64,000 nucleotides of DNA, taken from Acidobacteriota bacterium. GTDB lineage: Bacteria > Actinomycetota > Acidimicrobiia > Acidimicrobiales > Palsa-688. Shown in pieces: positions 23,719 through 32,742 of this stretch. The position numbers and the translations under genes were made by a program. Position 1 is the first letter of the stretch. The number at the start of each line of letters is the position of its first letter. Below the pieces are notes generated by a model. That model had not been told where the DNA came from. It did not search any database and saw only the letters and a program-made list of their open reading frames with translations. The stretch spans positions 44,291-108,290 of the forward strand of contig JAGWSF010000062.1 in the NCBI GenBank assembly GCA_028876385.1, written 5' to 3'.

Positions 23719-24504
23719 TCAGCAGGCCAGGCGACCGCCGTCGACGACCAACGAGGTCCCGGTGACATAGGCCGACAGGTCGCTCGCCAGGTAGACCACG
23801 GCATCGGCCACGTCGCGGGGTTGGCCCACCCGTCCTATCGGTATGGGTAAGGCTGACAGGCTCTCGCCGTCGACGCCGACCAGGCGGGCGTCCACCCTCG
23901 TCATCGAGGTGTCGATGACCCCGGGGTGGACGGCGTTGACCCGGATACCGTAGGGACCGAGCAGGTCGCCCAGCGAATAGGTGAGCAGCCGGACCGCCCC
24001 CTTGGAGGCGCAGTAGGCGGGGAACGTCCCGCTACCCCTCAGACCGCCGACACTCGACAGGTTCACGATGGAGCCTCCCCGTCCTCGCATCTGGCGGGCC
24101 GCGACCTGGCAGCCGAAGAAGACCCCCTTGACGTTGACGTCCATCACCCGGTCGTAGTCGCTCTCGGTCCAGGCGAAGAAGTCCTCCACCCCGAACACCC
24201 CGGCGTTGTTGACCATGACGTCCAGCCCACCCAGTTCCACCGCCAGGTCGACCGCCGCCTCGAGGGCGTCGGGCCGCGTGACGTCGGTCGCCACGAACTC
24301 GCCGCGCCCGCCGATCTCGGCGATCATCTCCATGGTGCTGGGGCCGCCTTCGCGGGGCTCCTCCCGCAGGTCGGCTACAACCACGGCCGCCGCGCCCTCC
24401 TCGGCGAGGCGCACCGAGATAGCCCGGCCGGCGCCGCTCGAACCCCCGGTGACCACCGCCACCTTCCCTGCCAGCAACCCTGACACAGCACTCCTCCGAT
24501 TCAT
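23719..24504 (-). CDS. SDR family NAD(P)-dependent oxidoreductase
   Basis: A 261-residue classical [22 protein letters not shown] is the nucleotide-binding T-G-x-x-x-G-x-[10 protein letters not shown] has Asp after strand 2, favouring NAD(H). [10 protein letters not shown] is the NNAG motif, and [26 protein letters not shown] holds the Ser and Y-x-x-x-K catalytic residues. GYG-like [19 protein letters not shown] and [16 protein letters not shown] complete the family. Probable role: 3-hydroxyacyl-CoA or alcohol dehydrogenase in beta-oxidation. It lies just upstream of the duplicated crotonases on the same strand but is separated from them by the AT-rich stretch at 23695-23710. Confidence 0.92.
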   Translation of the reverse strand: MNRRSAVSGLLAGKVAVVTGGSSGAGRAISVRLAEEGAAAVVVADLREEPREGGPSTMEMIAEIGGRGEFVATDVTRPDALEAAVDLAVELGGLDVMVNNAGVFGVEDFFAWTESDYDRVMDVNVKGVFFGCQVAARQMRGRGGSIVNLSSVGGLRGSGTFPAYCASKGAVRLLTYSLGDLLGPYGIRVNAVHPGVIDTSMTRVDARLVGVDGESLSALPIPIGRVGQPRDVADAVVYLASDLSAYVTGTSLVVDGGRLAC

Positions 24505-24688
24505 GGGTCCGGCTCACGGCTCCGGTCTCTTCGGAAGAGGTTATGGTCCCGACCGGAGTCCGAAGCGCCAATGGCGGCGGCCGCAGCCCAGGGCACCCGC
24601 CGGCGCAAGACACCGGGCCTCGCCGGAAGTGATCGGTCTAAGTTGTCAAAGATACCGAATGCAGTTTCGACCGAAGGGGGCGCCGGCC

Positions 24689-25945
24689 GTGTCGGATGCC
24701 ATAACTGACGAGGGAGTGGAGAGACTCCGCCGGCGCATCGGCGTCGCCCACCCCCATCCCCAGCCGCCCAGGTACTACGTCCCCAACGAGGACAGCTTCC
24801 GGCACGTCGCCGAGGCCTACGGCGACGACAACCCGCTGTGGTGCGACCCGACCCACGGCCGCCAGTCGCGCTGGGGTTCGGCCATCGCGCCCCCACCGCT
24901 GGTCGGCGGCGACACCCTCATCGGTGAGGACGAGGTGACCAGCCTGGACGTTGAGACGGCGGCGCTGCTGAAGGGGGATCCGCTGCGGGGGGTGCACGCC
25001 TTCTACTCGGGCTCCTACCGGGAATGGTGGAACCCGCTGTTGCCCGGCAACCGGGTGACGAGGCGCAACGCCCTCGTCGGCGTCCACGACAAGCAGGGAG
25101 AGTTCGCCGGTCGAGCCGTGCACGAATGGTCAGCCGAGGTGTTCGCCGCCGCGGGTGGACCGGTCCTGGCGGGACAGTACCGCTTGATGATCCGTGCCGA
25201 GCGGGAGAAGGCCACCGAACGCAAGAAGAACGACCAGATCGAGATCCGGCCCTACAGCGCCGACGACCTCGACGCCATCGACGCCATCTACCGGGGCGAG
25301 AGGGACCGCCGGCGCGGCCGCGAGCCCCGCTACTGGGAAGATGTCGAGGAGGGCGACGAGTTGGGACCGCTGGTGAAAGGACCTCTGCGCGTCACCGACA
25401 TGGTGGTGTGGCACACGGGGATGGGCATGGGGCTGTACGGCGTAAAGGCGCTGCGCCTCAGCTACGACCAGCGCCTTCGCCTACCGCGCTTCTTCAGACC
25501 CGATGACCTCAACATCCCCGACGTCGCGCAGCGGGTCCACTGGGACCCGGAGTGGGCCCGACAGGCGGGCAACCCCGCCTGCTACGACTACGGGCGCATG
25601 CGCGAGACATGGCTCATCCACCTGTGCACGGACTGGATGGGCGACGACGCCTGGCTGTGGAAGCTCGACTGCCAGTTCCGTAGGTTCAACTACGTCGGGG
25701 ACACCCACTGGATGGGTGGCCGGGTGACCCGCAAGTACCTGGCCGAGGGGGACCGCCCGGCCGTGGACCTGGACCTGTGGGGCACCAACCAACGCGGTGA
25801 AGTCACCGTCCCGGGCCATGCCAGCGTCCTTCTGCCTTCCCGAGACCTCGGACCGGTCAGGCTGCCCGAGCCCCCCGGCGCGGCCGCCAACTGCCAGCAG
25901 GCCCTGGATGCGCTGGCCGATCGGTTCGCATCCGGTTCCAACTGA
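24689..25945 (+). CDS. Two-domain MaoC-like (FAS1-type) hydratase/dehydratase
   Basis: A 418-residue double hotdog. The N-domain (about 20-200) has YYVPNEDSFRHVAEAYGDDNPLWCDPTHGRQSRWGSAIAPPPLVGG, HAFYSGSYREWWNPLLPGNRVTRRNAL and GQYRLMIRAER. The C-domain (about 225-418) has PRYWEDVEEGDELGPLVKGPLRVTDMVVWHTGMG, ETWLIHLCTDWMGDDAWLWKLDCQFRRFNYVGDTHWMGGRVTRKYL and GEVTVPGHASVLLPSR. MaoC-family two-domain proteins hydrate 2-enoyl-CoAs. The GTG at 24689 is preferred because GAAGGGGG lies 8 bases before it; the in-frame ATG at 24659 has no ribosome site. Classical D-x-x-x-H hydratase residues are not clear in either half, so activity should be checked. Confidence 0.8.
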   Translation: MSDAITDEGVERLRRRIGVAHPHPQPPRYYVPNEDSFRHVAEAYGDDNPLWCDPTHGRQSRWGSAIAPPPLVGGDTLIGEDEVTSLDVETAALLKGDPLRGVHAFYSGSYREWWNPLLPGNRVTRRNALVGVHDKQGEFAGRAVHEWSAEVFAAAGGPVLAGQYRLMIRAEREKATERKKNDQIEIRPYSADDLDAIDAIYRGERDRRRGREPRYWEDVEEGDELGPLVKGPLRVTDMVVWHTGMGMGLYGVKALRLSYDQRLRLPRFFRPDDLNIPDVAQRVHWDPEWARQAGNPACYDYGRMRETWLIHLCTDWMGDDAWLWKLDCQFRRFNYVGDTHWMGGRVTRKYLAEGDRPAVDLDLWGTNQRGEVTVPGHASVLLPSRDLGPVRLPEPPGAAANCQQALDALADRFASGSN

Positions 25946-26089
25946 CGACCGACGGCGACGAGGCGCCCCCGTGGAGATGGATGCGCTCCGGCTATCGCCC
26001 CCCTGAGGCCCCACGCGCCCCTATCCTGTGCAAGCTATACATGATAGAGTCCCCAACCTGTCCGATTCGCGCACGGCCGGAGCCCGTCT

Positions 26090-27628
26090 GTGATCCTCAC
26101 CGAGATGCCCGCCACATCTTCCCGCGAGCGATCCCTGGCTCAGCTGTTGCTGGAGCACCCCGCCGCTGACGATCAACCGCTCGTCTACTGCGGGGACATC
26201 GAGCTCTCGGCCGGGGTCGTCCGCCGGGCCGCGAAGGAGCTGTCCGGTCTGATGCGGGCAGGCGGAACTCGACCGGGCAGCGTGGTTGCCGACCTGGTCG
26301 GCGGTGGCCCGAACTCCCTGGTCGTCATGTACGCCGTCTGGTTGGCCGGGGCGGTGTACATGCCCTGCAACGACCGCCTGACCGATCCCGAGATCGTCCA
26401 GATGATGGACGAGGCCCCCCCGTCGCTGGTCGTCGGGGCATCCGAACGCCTCGATGCCCTCGGCGTCACGGCCACCCGTATCCTCGAGTCGGGAACACTC
26501 GAGTGGACCGCCGGGCGCGACGGCACCGACCCGGGGCACCTCTACGACCGCGACGTGGCCCTGGTGATGCGCACCTCGGGGACGACGGGCCGGGCCAAGG
26601 CGGTCCTGCTCCGTCACTCCGGGACGCTGGAGGGGCTGGACGCCATCCTGGACCGAATCCGTTCGGGGTCGACCCGGGCGCCCCGGGACGCCCGGACGCC
26701 CACCCCAAATTTGATCCCCGTCTCCCTGGCCCTGTGGGCGGGGATCTACAACACCCTCTTCGCGTTCCGCGCCGGCGCGCCCATTGTGGTGATCGAGCGG
26801 TTCAGCACCGACGGCTTCCGACACGTCATAGGAGAGTTCGACATACGGTCCACGGTCCTGGCACCGGCCATGATCACCATGCTCAACGACGATCCGCTGA
26901 TCGAGGACCTGAAGCCGCTGCGCTTCGTCCGGTCGATCACCGCGCCGCTGCGCAAGGATGAGGCCGAGCGGTTCTTCGCCCGCTTCTCCATCCCCGTCCT
27001 GAACTCCTACGGCCAGACCGAGCTCGGCGGCGAGGTCGTCGGCTGGACAGCCGCCGACGTCCGCGAGTTCGGGGCGTCCAAGCTCGGTTCGGTGGGCCGG
27101 CCCCACGGTGGAGTCGGCATCGAGGTGCGTGGAGAGGACGGTTCCCTCCTCGGGGCGGACGAGACCGGTGAGATCTGGGTGCACTCGCCCTTTCTCATGC
27201 GCGGTTACGCCACCGATCCGGAGGCACTTTCGGATCGCCTGTCCGAGGAAGGGTTTCTCCGCACCGGCGACATCGGAAGCGTGGACGCCGATGGGTTCCT
27301 GTGGATCCACGGCCGGGAGAGCGACATGATCAACCGGGGCGGCATGAAGGTGAGCCCCGAGGAGGTCGAGGCGGTGCTGGTCGGACATCCCGACGTGGTG
27401 GACGCCTGCGTGGCGGGGATCTTCGACGCCCGGCTCGGCGAGGTTCCGTTCGCCTGGGTGGTGCCGGGCGGCGCCTTCGATCCCGGCGCGTTGGCCGACT
27501 GGTGCCGACAGCGCCTGGCCCCCTACAAGGTCCCGGTCGGCTTCGAGGTCATCGACGCCGTCCCCCGCTCCGAGATCGGCAAAGTGCTGCGCCGGAGCCT
27601 CGCCTCGGGCCGTCAGTCGGCTACCTGA
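26090..27628 (+). CDS. Acyl-CoA synthetase (AMP-binding ligase)
   Basis: A 512-residue ANL-superfamily ligase: RTSGTTGRAKAVLLRHSG (P-loop, about residues 162-180), NSYGQTELGGEVVG (A5), GEIWVHSPFLMRGYATDPEA, FLRTGDIGSVDADGFLWIHGRESDMINRGGMKVSPEEVEAVLVGHP (A7-A8) and the Lys in SEIGKVLRRSL. A GTG start at 26090 follows CGGAG; ATG at 26105 is the alternative. It probably activates a carboxylic acid to its CoA thioester, but the N-terminal half is divergent and the substrate is unclear. It converges with the next acyl-CoA dehydrogenase; the coding ends overlap by 16 bases. Confidence 0.9.
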   Translation: MILTEMPATSSRERSLAQLLLEHPAADDQPLVYCGDIELSAGVVRRAAKELSGLMRAGGTRPGSVVADLVGGGPNSLVVMYAVWLAGAVYMPCNDRLTDPEIVQMMDEAPPSLVVGASERLDALGVTATRILESGTLEWTAGRDGTDPGHLYDRDVALVMRTSGTTGRAKAVLLRHSGTLEGLDAILDRIRSGSTRAPRDARTPTPNLIPVSLALWAGIYNTLFAFRAGAPIVVIERFSTDGFRHVIGEFDIRSTVLAPAMITMLNDDPLIEDLKPLRFVRSITAPLRKDEAERFFARFSIPVLNSYGQTELGGEVVGWTAADVREFGASKLGSVGRPHGGVGIEVRGEDGSLLGADETGEIWVHSPFLMRGYATDPEALSDRLSEEGFLRTGDIGSVDADGFLWIHGRESDMINRGGMKVSPEEVEAVLVGHPDVVDACVAGIFDARLGEVPFAWVVPGGAFDPGALADWCRQRLAPYKVPVGFEVIDAVPRSEIGKVLRRSLASGRQSAT

Positions 27629-28779
27629 ACCGCCTCGGGCGGCCGAGGGTTCGACCGGGGCAGTCCGAGCAACCGGGTGGCGATGATGTCACGTTGGATC
27701 TGGGTTGATCCGCCGTACACGCTGGCGGCGCGCGACCACATGTACTGGTGGAGTATCGCCGGGTGCTGACCGGTCAACGCCCCTGCGCCGGTCAGGTCGA
27801 TGGCCACGTGGGCCAGGGTCTGGTCGGCCCGGGTCATGAGGACCTTGTCTATCGACATCTCGTCCTCGGCGCCGACGCCTCGCGCCCGGCGCGAAAGGGT
27901 GCTCAGCACGTGCAATCGCAGGGCTTCGACTTCGATCCCGGCCCAGACCAGCCGGCTCAGCAGTTCCGGCGTGGCTCGCAGCCGGCCTTCACCGACTTCG
28001 CGCTCGAGGTGGGTGAGAACGCGCCGGAAGTCGGCTATGAAACCGACGTCGGCGGGCCCCCGCTCGAAAGCGACCGTCGACATGGCTATCCGCCATCCCG
28101 ACCCGGCGTCGCCGATCCTCATGGAGACCGGGATCCGCACCTCGTCGAAGAACAGCTCGGCGAACTCCAGGCTTCCGGTGATCTGGCGGAATGGTCGGAC
28201 GGTGAGCCCGGGGCTGTCGACGGGGACGATGAAACATGACAGAGAGTCGTGCCGCCGCCGATCCGCCTCGGATCGGGCCAGCAGGAGGCACCATTTGGCC
28301 CAATGCGCCTCGCTGGTCCAAACCTTCTGGCCCGAGACCACGTAATGGTCCCCCTCGAGGCGGGCGCGGGTACTTATGGCACTCAGGTCGGAGCCGGCCC
28401 CTGGCTCACTGAATCCCTGGCACCACCGTTCCTCCCCCCGGAACGCGGGCGCCAGGAACCGGCGGCGCTGCTGCACCGATCCGTACATCTGGATCACTCT
28501 GGTGACATAGCCGTAGTGCCACACCGGGGGCGCTCCGGCCGCCCCGAGCTCGTCGAGCACGATGGCCTCGTAGACCGCAGGGAGCCCCCGACCACCGTCG
28601 TGCTCGGGGAAGGACACGGCGACCCAGCCGGCGTCGTAGAGCCGGCGCTGCCAATCAGAGAGGTACTCGACCCGCTCGTCGTCGTCGGCCGGAACGGGCG
28701 GGAAGGGGCGCTGGGCGTCGATCCAAGCCCTCAGCTCCCGGCGGAACTCGGCCTCCCGAGGAGAGTCAGCAAAATCCAC
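27613..28779 (-). CDS. Acyl-CoA dehydrogenase, IVD-type large subunit
   Basis: A 388-residue ACAD: DAGWVAVSFPEHDGGRGLPAVYEAIVLDELGAAGAP, CQGFSEPGAGSDLSAISTRARLEGDHYVVSGQKVWTSEAHWAKWCLLLARS, and YGGSTQIQRDIIATRLLGLPRS at the end. VAFERGPADVG supplies a Glu-Arg like the isovaleryl-CoA dehydrogenase base, while the MCAD position is Gly. It faces the short ACAD at 28845 across a 65-bp gap, so the two may form a mixed alpha2beta2 enzyme like the mycobacterial cholesterol side-chain dehydrogenases (inference). The start follows a TGCCGTGG-like stretch; no strong ribosome site is seen. Confidence 0.9.
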   Translation of the reverse strand: MDFADSPREAEFRRELRAWIDAQRPFPPVPADDDERVEYLSDWQRRLYDAGWVAVSFPEHDGGRGLPAVYEAIVLDELGAAGAPPVWHYGYVTRVIQMYGSVQQRRRFLAPAFRGEERWCQGFSEPGAGSDLSAISTRARLEGDHYVVSGQKVWTSEAHWAKWCLLLARSEADRRRHDSLSCFIVPVDSPGLTVRPFRQITGSLEFAELFFDEVRIPVSMRIGDAGSGWRIAMSTVAFERGPADVGFIADFRRVLTHLEREVGEGRLRATPELLSRLVWAGIEVEALRLHVLSTLSRRARGVGAEDEMSIDKVLMTRADQTLAHVAIDLTGAGALTGQHPAILHQYMWSRAASVYGGSTQIQRDIIATRLLGLPRSNPRPPEAVQVAD

Positions 28780-28844
28780 GGCAACCTTCCTGTTGCTATC
28801 GTCTAAAAGATAACAGGGCCAATGAACGGCAAGATTCCCGGTTA

Positions 28845-30026
28845 ATGGACGCCACTTTCGACCAAGAGCAGGAGATGCTCGCTCAAACCGCGGGGCGCAT
28901 GGCCGACGCGCTCGGACCGAGCTCGGTCCACGACCTGGAGTCCTACGACCCGTCCAAAGCCGCGGACGAGCTCATCCGCAGCGGGATGCTCGGGCTCGCC
29001 CTGCCGGAGCGGCTCGGTGGCAGCGGGGCGACCTGCGTGGAGGTCGCCATCGTGGCCGAGGCCCTGGCCCGCCGTCTCGTACCGGTCCCGTACGTGGGTC
29101 CGGTCACGGCCCTCGAGCTGCTGGCGGCGGCGGGTCAGGACGAGCTGGTGTCAGACGTCGTGGCCGGGGACCGGGTGGTCACTCTCGGGCTCGACACCGG
29201 TCTCGAAGGAATCGCCGAAGCGGACGCCGCCTTGGTGGCGTGGGAGGCGGCCGGAGCCACACACGCCGTGACGAGGGTGGGCGCCGACGGGTCGTGGGCG
29301 CCGACGCTGCGCTCCCTCCAAGCGGCCTCCGACGTCGACTGCGTCGATCTGACCCGTCGGTTGCGCCGCCTGGCGCCATCCGGCAATACGCCCGGTGGCA
29401 CAGACCTGGCCGGCACGGACCTGGCCGGCACGGACCTGGCCGGCACGGACCCGGCCGGCACGGACCCGGCCGGTGCAACTCCCGCGGGCACGACCTCGAT
29501 GCCAGCCGGTGGGTTACGGCCTGATCAGATCGCCCGGTGGGAGGCTTTCGCCCTCAGCCTGCTGTGCGCCGACATGGTCGGCGCCATGGACGGCGCCCTG
29601 GCCTTGGCCGTCGAACACGCCCGTTGGCGCGTCCAGTTCGGCCGACCGATTGGATCGTTCCAGGCCCTCCAGCACATCTGCGCCGAGCAGCTCGTCGATC
29701 TGGAAGCGTCGCGCTCGGCCACCTACCACAGCGCCTGGGCCGTAGGAGGCCTACCCGCCGACCAGGCTGTCCGGGCGGCCCGGGTAGCCAAGTCATACGT
29801 GTCGCGAGCCGGGCGCTCGGTGACCGAGACGGTCCTACAGGTGCTCGGCGGTATCGGCCAGACCTGGGAGAGCCTGGCCCACGTCTACCTGAGACGGGTG
29901 CTGCTCGACCGGGTCACCCTCGGGGACGAGACCGTCCACGTGGCCCGGCTCGGCGCCAGCCTGGTGAACATGGCCAGCGGGGATGGCACCGACGGCGGGT
30001 ACGGCGGCCTGCAGTCCGCTCGGTGA
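28845..30026 (+). CDS. Short-form acyl-CoA dehydrogenase with internal repeat
   Basis: A 393-residue ACAD of the divergent partner type. It has EMLAQTAGRMADAL, RSGMLGLALPERLGGSGATCVEVAIVAEALARRLVPVPYVG, WRVQFGRPIGSFQALQHICAEQLVDLEASRS and VLGGIGQTWESLAHVYLRRVLLDRV. The TEPxxGSD loop and the Glu-Arg or EGT catalytic segments of the large form are not seen. This suggests a non-catalytic or shared-site subunit, as in heteromeric ACADs. Residues 185-216 are a run of GTDLA/GTDPA repeats (see separate entry). It is divergent from the large ACAD at 27613, its likely partner. Confidence 0.85.
   Translation: MDATFDQEQEMLAQTAGRMADALGPSSVHDLESYDPSKAADELIRSGMLGLALPERLGGSGATCVEVAIVAEALARRLVPVPYVGPVTALELLAAAGQDELVSDVVAGDRVVTLGLDTGLEGIAEADAALVAWEAAGATHAVTRVGADGSWAPTLRSLQAASDVDCVDLTRRLRRLAPSGNTPGGTDLAGTDLAGTDLAGTDPAGTDPAGATPAGTTSMPAGGLRPDQIARWEAFALSLLCADMVGAMDGALALAVEHARWRVQFGRPIGSFQALQHICAEQLVDLEASRSATYHSAWAVGGLPADQAVRAARVAKSYVSRAGRSVTETVLQVLGGIGQTWESLAHVYLRRVLLDRVTLGDETVHVARLGASLVNMASGDGTDGGYGGLQSAR
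29397..29471 (+). repeat. In-frame 15-bp tandem repeat inside the short ACAD
   Basis: Five tandem 15-bp units (GGCACGGACCTGGCC and variants with C-to-G or T-to-C changes) encode GTDLA, GTDLA, GTDLA, GTDPA, GTDPA; a sixth, degenerate unit (29472-29486) reads GATPA. They sit in the middle of an otherwise ordinary ACAD, where a loop of the beta domain is expected. Period 15 keeps the reading frame. Copy-number change would lengthen the loop without breaking the gene. Confidence 0.85.
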
Positions 30027-30311
30027 GGCGGCGGCCTGCCGGCGCGAGGGTGGCGCCGGCGAAGACCGCTCCGAGCGCGACGACAGCCCGATCGATGGAG
30101 TTGGCCTCCCACATTTGCTGATCCTCCCGGCCGCCCCGGGATGGTGTCAGGGTGGGCTCGGATCCTCTGGCGGATGGCGTCCTTCCTGGGCCGCCCGGGC
30201 TACCGAACCGGTGGCCGTTGCCCCATCGCGGGGAGCGGGGATTCCCGGGCGAATCGGGCTATCCCTGCTAACTTTTGTGGGTTATCGGTGCCGTACGTTC
30301 GGAGGTCTCCA

Positions 30312-31163
30312 TTGGCACGAGAGGGTGACAGCCAGGCAGACCGAGATTCACGCCGATCCGGGACGGATCGCTCATCGGGGCGCCGGGAACGCTTCCGCCC
30401 GGCGGAGCAGCTGCGCCAACCCCGGCTGGCCGAGATGGTCGCCTCGTCGCTTCGCAATGAAATCCTCAGCGGACGGCTGAAGGACGGCGACACCCTCCCC
30501 CGGCAGGAGGACCTGCTGGCCGATTTCAAGGTCAGTCCGCCCGCAGTGCGCGAAGCGCTGCGGATACTGGAAACGGAAGGGCTGATCAGCGTCCGGCGCG
30601 GCAACGTGGGTGGTGCGGTCGTACACTTCCCGACGGCGCACGGAGTGGCCTACATGGTCAGCCTGGTCCTCCACGCCCAAAAGACGTCGCTCGGTGACGT
30701 GGGAGCGGCGCTGCGCCAACTCGAGCCGGTCTGTGCCGCCATGTGCGCCCAGCTGCCCGACCGCAACGAAGTCCTCGTCCCGCTGCTCGAGGGGATCATC
30801 CAGGACCAGCTCGAGGCCATCCACGATGTGATGCGCTACAACCATGCGGCAAGAGACTTCCACGAAACCATCGTCGCCAACTGCGGCAACGAGACCATGA
30901 TCCTGGTCATCGGCAGTCTCGAGTCCCTCTGGTCGGCCCACGAGCGCCACGTCTACGAGATCAGCCCTGAGCCCAATGCGGTGGTGCGCCGGACCGCGGT
31001 GCGGGCCCACGAGAAGCTCGTCGCGGCCATAGCTTCGGGCAACACCGAATCTGCGGCGCAGATAGCCCGTCGCCACCTCGACGCCACTCAGGCCTTCACC
31101 ATGTCGGCGGACTCGAACCACGACATCAACGCCGACCTGGTGCGCGACGGCCATCTGCCCTGA
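30312..31163 (+). CDS. GntR-family (FadR/FCD-type) transcriptional regulator
   Basis: A 283-residue regulator. Residues about 30-100 are the GntR winged helix: LRQPRLAEMVASSLRNEILSGRLKDGDTLPRQEDLLADFKVSPPAVREALRILETEGLISVRRGNVGGAVV. The C-terminal FCD-like all-helical ligand domain has LRQLEPVCAAMCAQL, RDFHETIVANCGNETMILVIGSLESLW and AHEKLVAAIASGNTESAAQIARRHLDAT. The TTG at 30312 is chosen because GGAGG (30301-30305) stands six bases before it; longer frames lack this. FCD regulators usually sense organic acids or acyl-CoAs. About 285 bp upstream hold no gene and probably the promoter. Confidence 0.88.
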   Translation: MAREGDSQADRDSRRSGTDRSSGRRERFRPAEQLRQPRLAEMVASSLRNEILSGRLKDGDTLPRQEDLLADFKVSPPAVREALRILETEGLISVRRGNVGGAVVHFPTAHGVAYMVSLVLHAQKTSLGDVGAALRQLEPVCAAMCAQLPDRNEVLVPLLEGIIQDQLEAIHDVMRYNHAARDFHETIVANCGNETMILVIGSLESLWSAHERHVYEISPEPNAVVRRTAVRAHEKLVAAIASGNTESAAQIARRHLDATQAFTMSADSNHDINADLVRDGHLP

Positions 31164-31216
31164 TGCCCTCCCTCTACGGGCGAACCGGAAGCACTCGCGC
31201 CAGAGGCGGGGATGTC

Positions 31217-32185
31217 TCAGAGCCCGATTCCCAGGAGGCGGGCCAACCAATCGAGCCGGGCGGCGCGAGCCGACCGGGAGAGCACCGCCTCCGGGGCGAA
31301 CACGTCGAAGCCGTGAAAGCCACCCGGCCAGACATGTAGCTCGGCCTGCACGCCGGCTCTCCAGAGGCGGGCCGCGTAATCCACGTCCTCGTCGCGGAAC
31401 GTCTCCGCCGACCCGACATCGATGAATGCCGGCGGCAGACCTGACAGATCCTCGCACCGGGCCGGAGCCGCGTAGGGCGACACCCCTGGACCCGCGACGG
31501 CCGACCCGAGGAGGGCGGCCCACCCCGTCCGGTTGGATACCTGGTCCCACACCCCCTCCCCGAGCAGTTCGGTACTCGAGGGCGTCATCTCGCGATCGTC
31601 GAGCATCGGGCACATGAGCAACTGCCCCATCACCGCCGGCCCCCGCCGGTCCCGGGCCATGAGGGCGACGGCGGCGGCCAGGCCGCCCCCGGCGCTGGTC
31701 CCGGCCAGCACGACTCGCGACGGGTCTACGCCGAGGTCGGAGGCGTGCTCGACGGTCCAGCACAGCCCGGCGTAGCAGTCCTCGACCCCGGCGGGAAACG
31801 GATGCTCGGGTGCCAGGCGATAGTCGACCGACACCACCACCACTCCCAGCCGCTCCACCCAATCGAGCAGCGGGGCCAGACCGGTGCGGCTGTCGCCCAT
31901 GATCATCCCTCCCCCATGGGTGTGGTAGATCGCCGGCGCGACCTGGTCACGGGACGAGGGCTGGCACACAAGCAGCGACAGCTCCGGGCCGTCGGGCGGA
32001 CCGGGCACGGTCAGCTCGCCAACCGTGATCCTCCCGTCACGACACAGGTCTGCATCGCTCAGTCGATTGGCCCGAGCCGATTCGCGGAAGGCGGCGATGT
32101 CACCGGTTCGGATGCTCGGAGGGAGCCGGTCCCCCACCAGCTCGAGAAAGGTGGCCAGTTCGGGGTCGAACGGTGGGCGCGGCAT
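31217..32185 (-). CDS. Alpha/beta hydrolase, HSL-type esterase
   Basis: A 322-residue alpha/beta hydrolase-3. THGGGMIMGDSRTG holds the HGGG oxyanion motif, VVSVDYRLAPEHPFPAGVED follows, and LAGTSAGGGLAAAVALMARD holds the G-x-S-x-G nucleophile Ser. The catalytic Asp is in IDVGSAETFRDEDVDYA and the His in WPGGFHGFDVF. These are the hormone-sensitive-lipase family marks. GAGGGGGATC precedes the ATG at 32185; a longer frame to 32203 is less likely. It is divergent from the VOC gene across an AT-rich gap (32200-32235). Probably hydrolyses a carboxylic ester or lactone. Confidence 0.92.
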   Translation of the reverse strand: MPRPPFDPELATFLELVGDRLPPSIRTGDIAAFRESARANRLSDADLCRDGRITVGELTVPGPPDGPELSLLVCQPSSRDQVAPAIYHTHGGGMIMGDSRTGLAPLLDWVERLGVVVVSVDYRLAPEHPFPAGVEDCYAGLCWTVEHASDLGVDPSRVVLAGTSAGGGLAAAVALMARDRRGPAVMGQLLMCPMLDDREMTPSSTELLGEGVWDQVSNRTGWAALLGSAVAGPGVSPYAAPARCEDLSGLPPAFIDVGSAETFRDEDVDYAARLWRAGVQAELHVWPGGFHGFDVFAPEAVLSRSARAARLDWLARLLGIGL

Positions 32186-32333
32186 GATCCCCCTCGAAAA
32201 CAATAGTATTTATGATTATGTACTTAACGGTCGCAGCGTTGACCGCACCAGCTGCCTATGCTACTTTCGGCCGGAGTTGTTCAGCTAAGCGGCGATCGGT
32301 GCGACTCCGATCCGTGAGCCAGGGGGAGCCGGG

Positions 32334-32729
32334 ATGGCCAAGCTGCGCCATGTTGCGATCAAGTGCGACGACCTGCATTGGGCCGCCAAGTTCTACAGCG
32401 AACTGTTCGAGATGGAAGAGGTCGGCCGGGCTGGCGACGTGGACACGTCCGGGGCGGTCTACCTGAGCGACGGGACCGTCAACGTGGCCCTGATCAAGGT
32501 CGACCGCGAATACGTCAATGGCAAGATCGACGGTCTTAACCACGTCGGGCTGGTGGTGAAGGACATGGACGAGGCCGTGGCCCGGGCTCAGAGCATGGGC
32601 GTCGAAGCGCTGGTCGACCCCCACGATCAGGCCGCCGGTGTCACCTGGGAGATGAAGATGCGCACCCCCGACGGGGTGTACTTCGATTTCTCCACCCACG
32701 GGTGGCCCGGTATCTCCGGCATCGACTGA
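32334..32729 (+). CDS. VOC-superfamily (glyoxalase/bleomycin-type) protein
   Basis: A 131-residue protein with the two-module VOC fold: LRHVAIKCDDLHWAAKFYSELFEMEEV in the first half and LNHVGLVVKDMDEAVARAQSMGVEALV, then MRTPDGVYFDF in the second. His residues at about 6 and in LNHV, with a later acidic residue, would bind a metal in dioxygenases, lyases or epimerases of this fold. GGGGGAG before the ATG fits. It is followed 13 bp later by the EthD-like gene, so the two are probably cotranscribed. Confidence 0.87.
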   Translation: MAKLRHVAIKCDDLHWAAKFYSELFEMEEVGRAGDVDTSGAVYLSDGTVNVALIKVDREYVNGKIDGLNHVGLVVKDMDEAVARAQSMGVEALVDPHDQAAGVTWEMKMRTPDGVYFDFSTHGWPGISGID

Positions 32730-32742
32730 ACTCGACCATCGG

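Noticed and set aside
29397..29486. Pentapeptide-repeat protein domain
   Set aside because: Period five but far too short for the beta-helix fold; better explained as a minisatellite loop.
30027..30311. Possible extra genes in the 285-bp gap before the GntR gene
   Set aside because: Frames there are short or GC shadows; only promoter-like sequence is expected.
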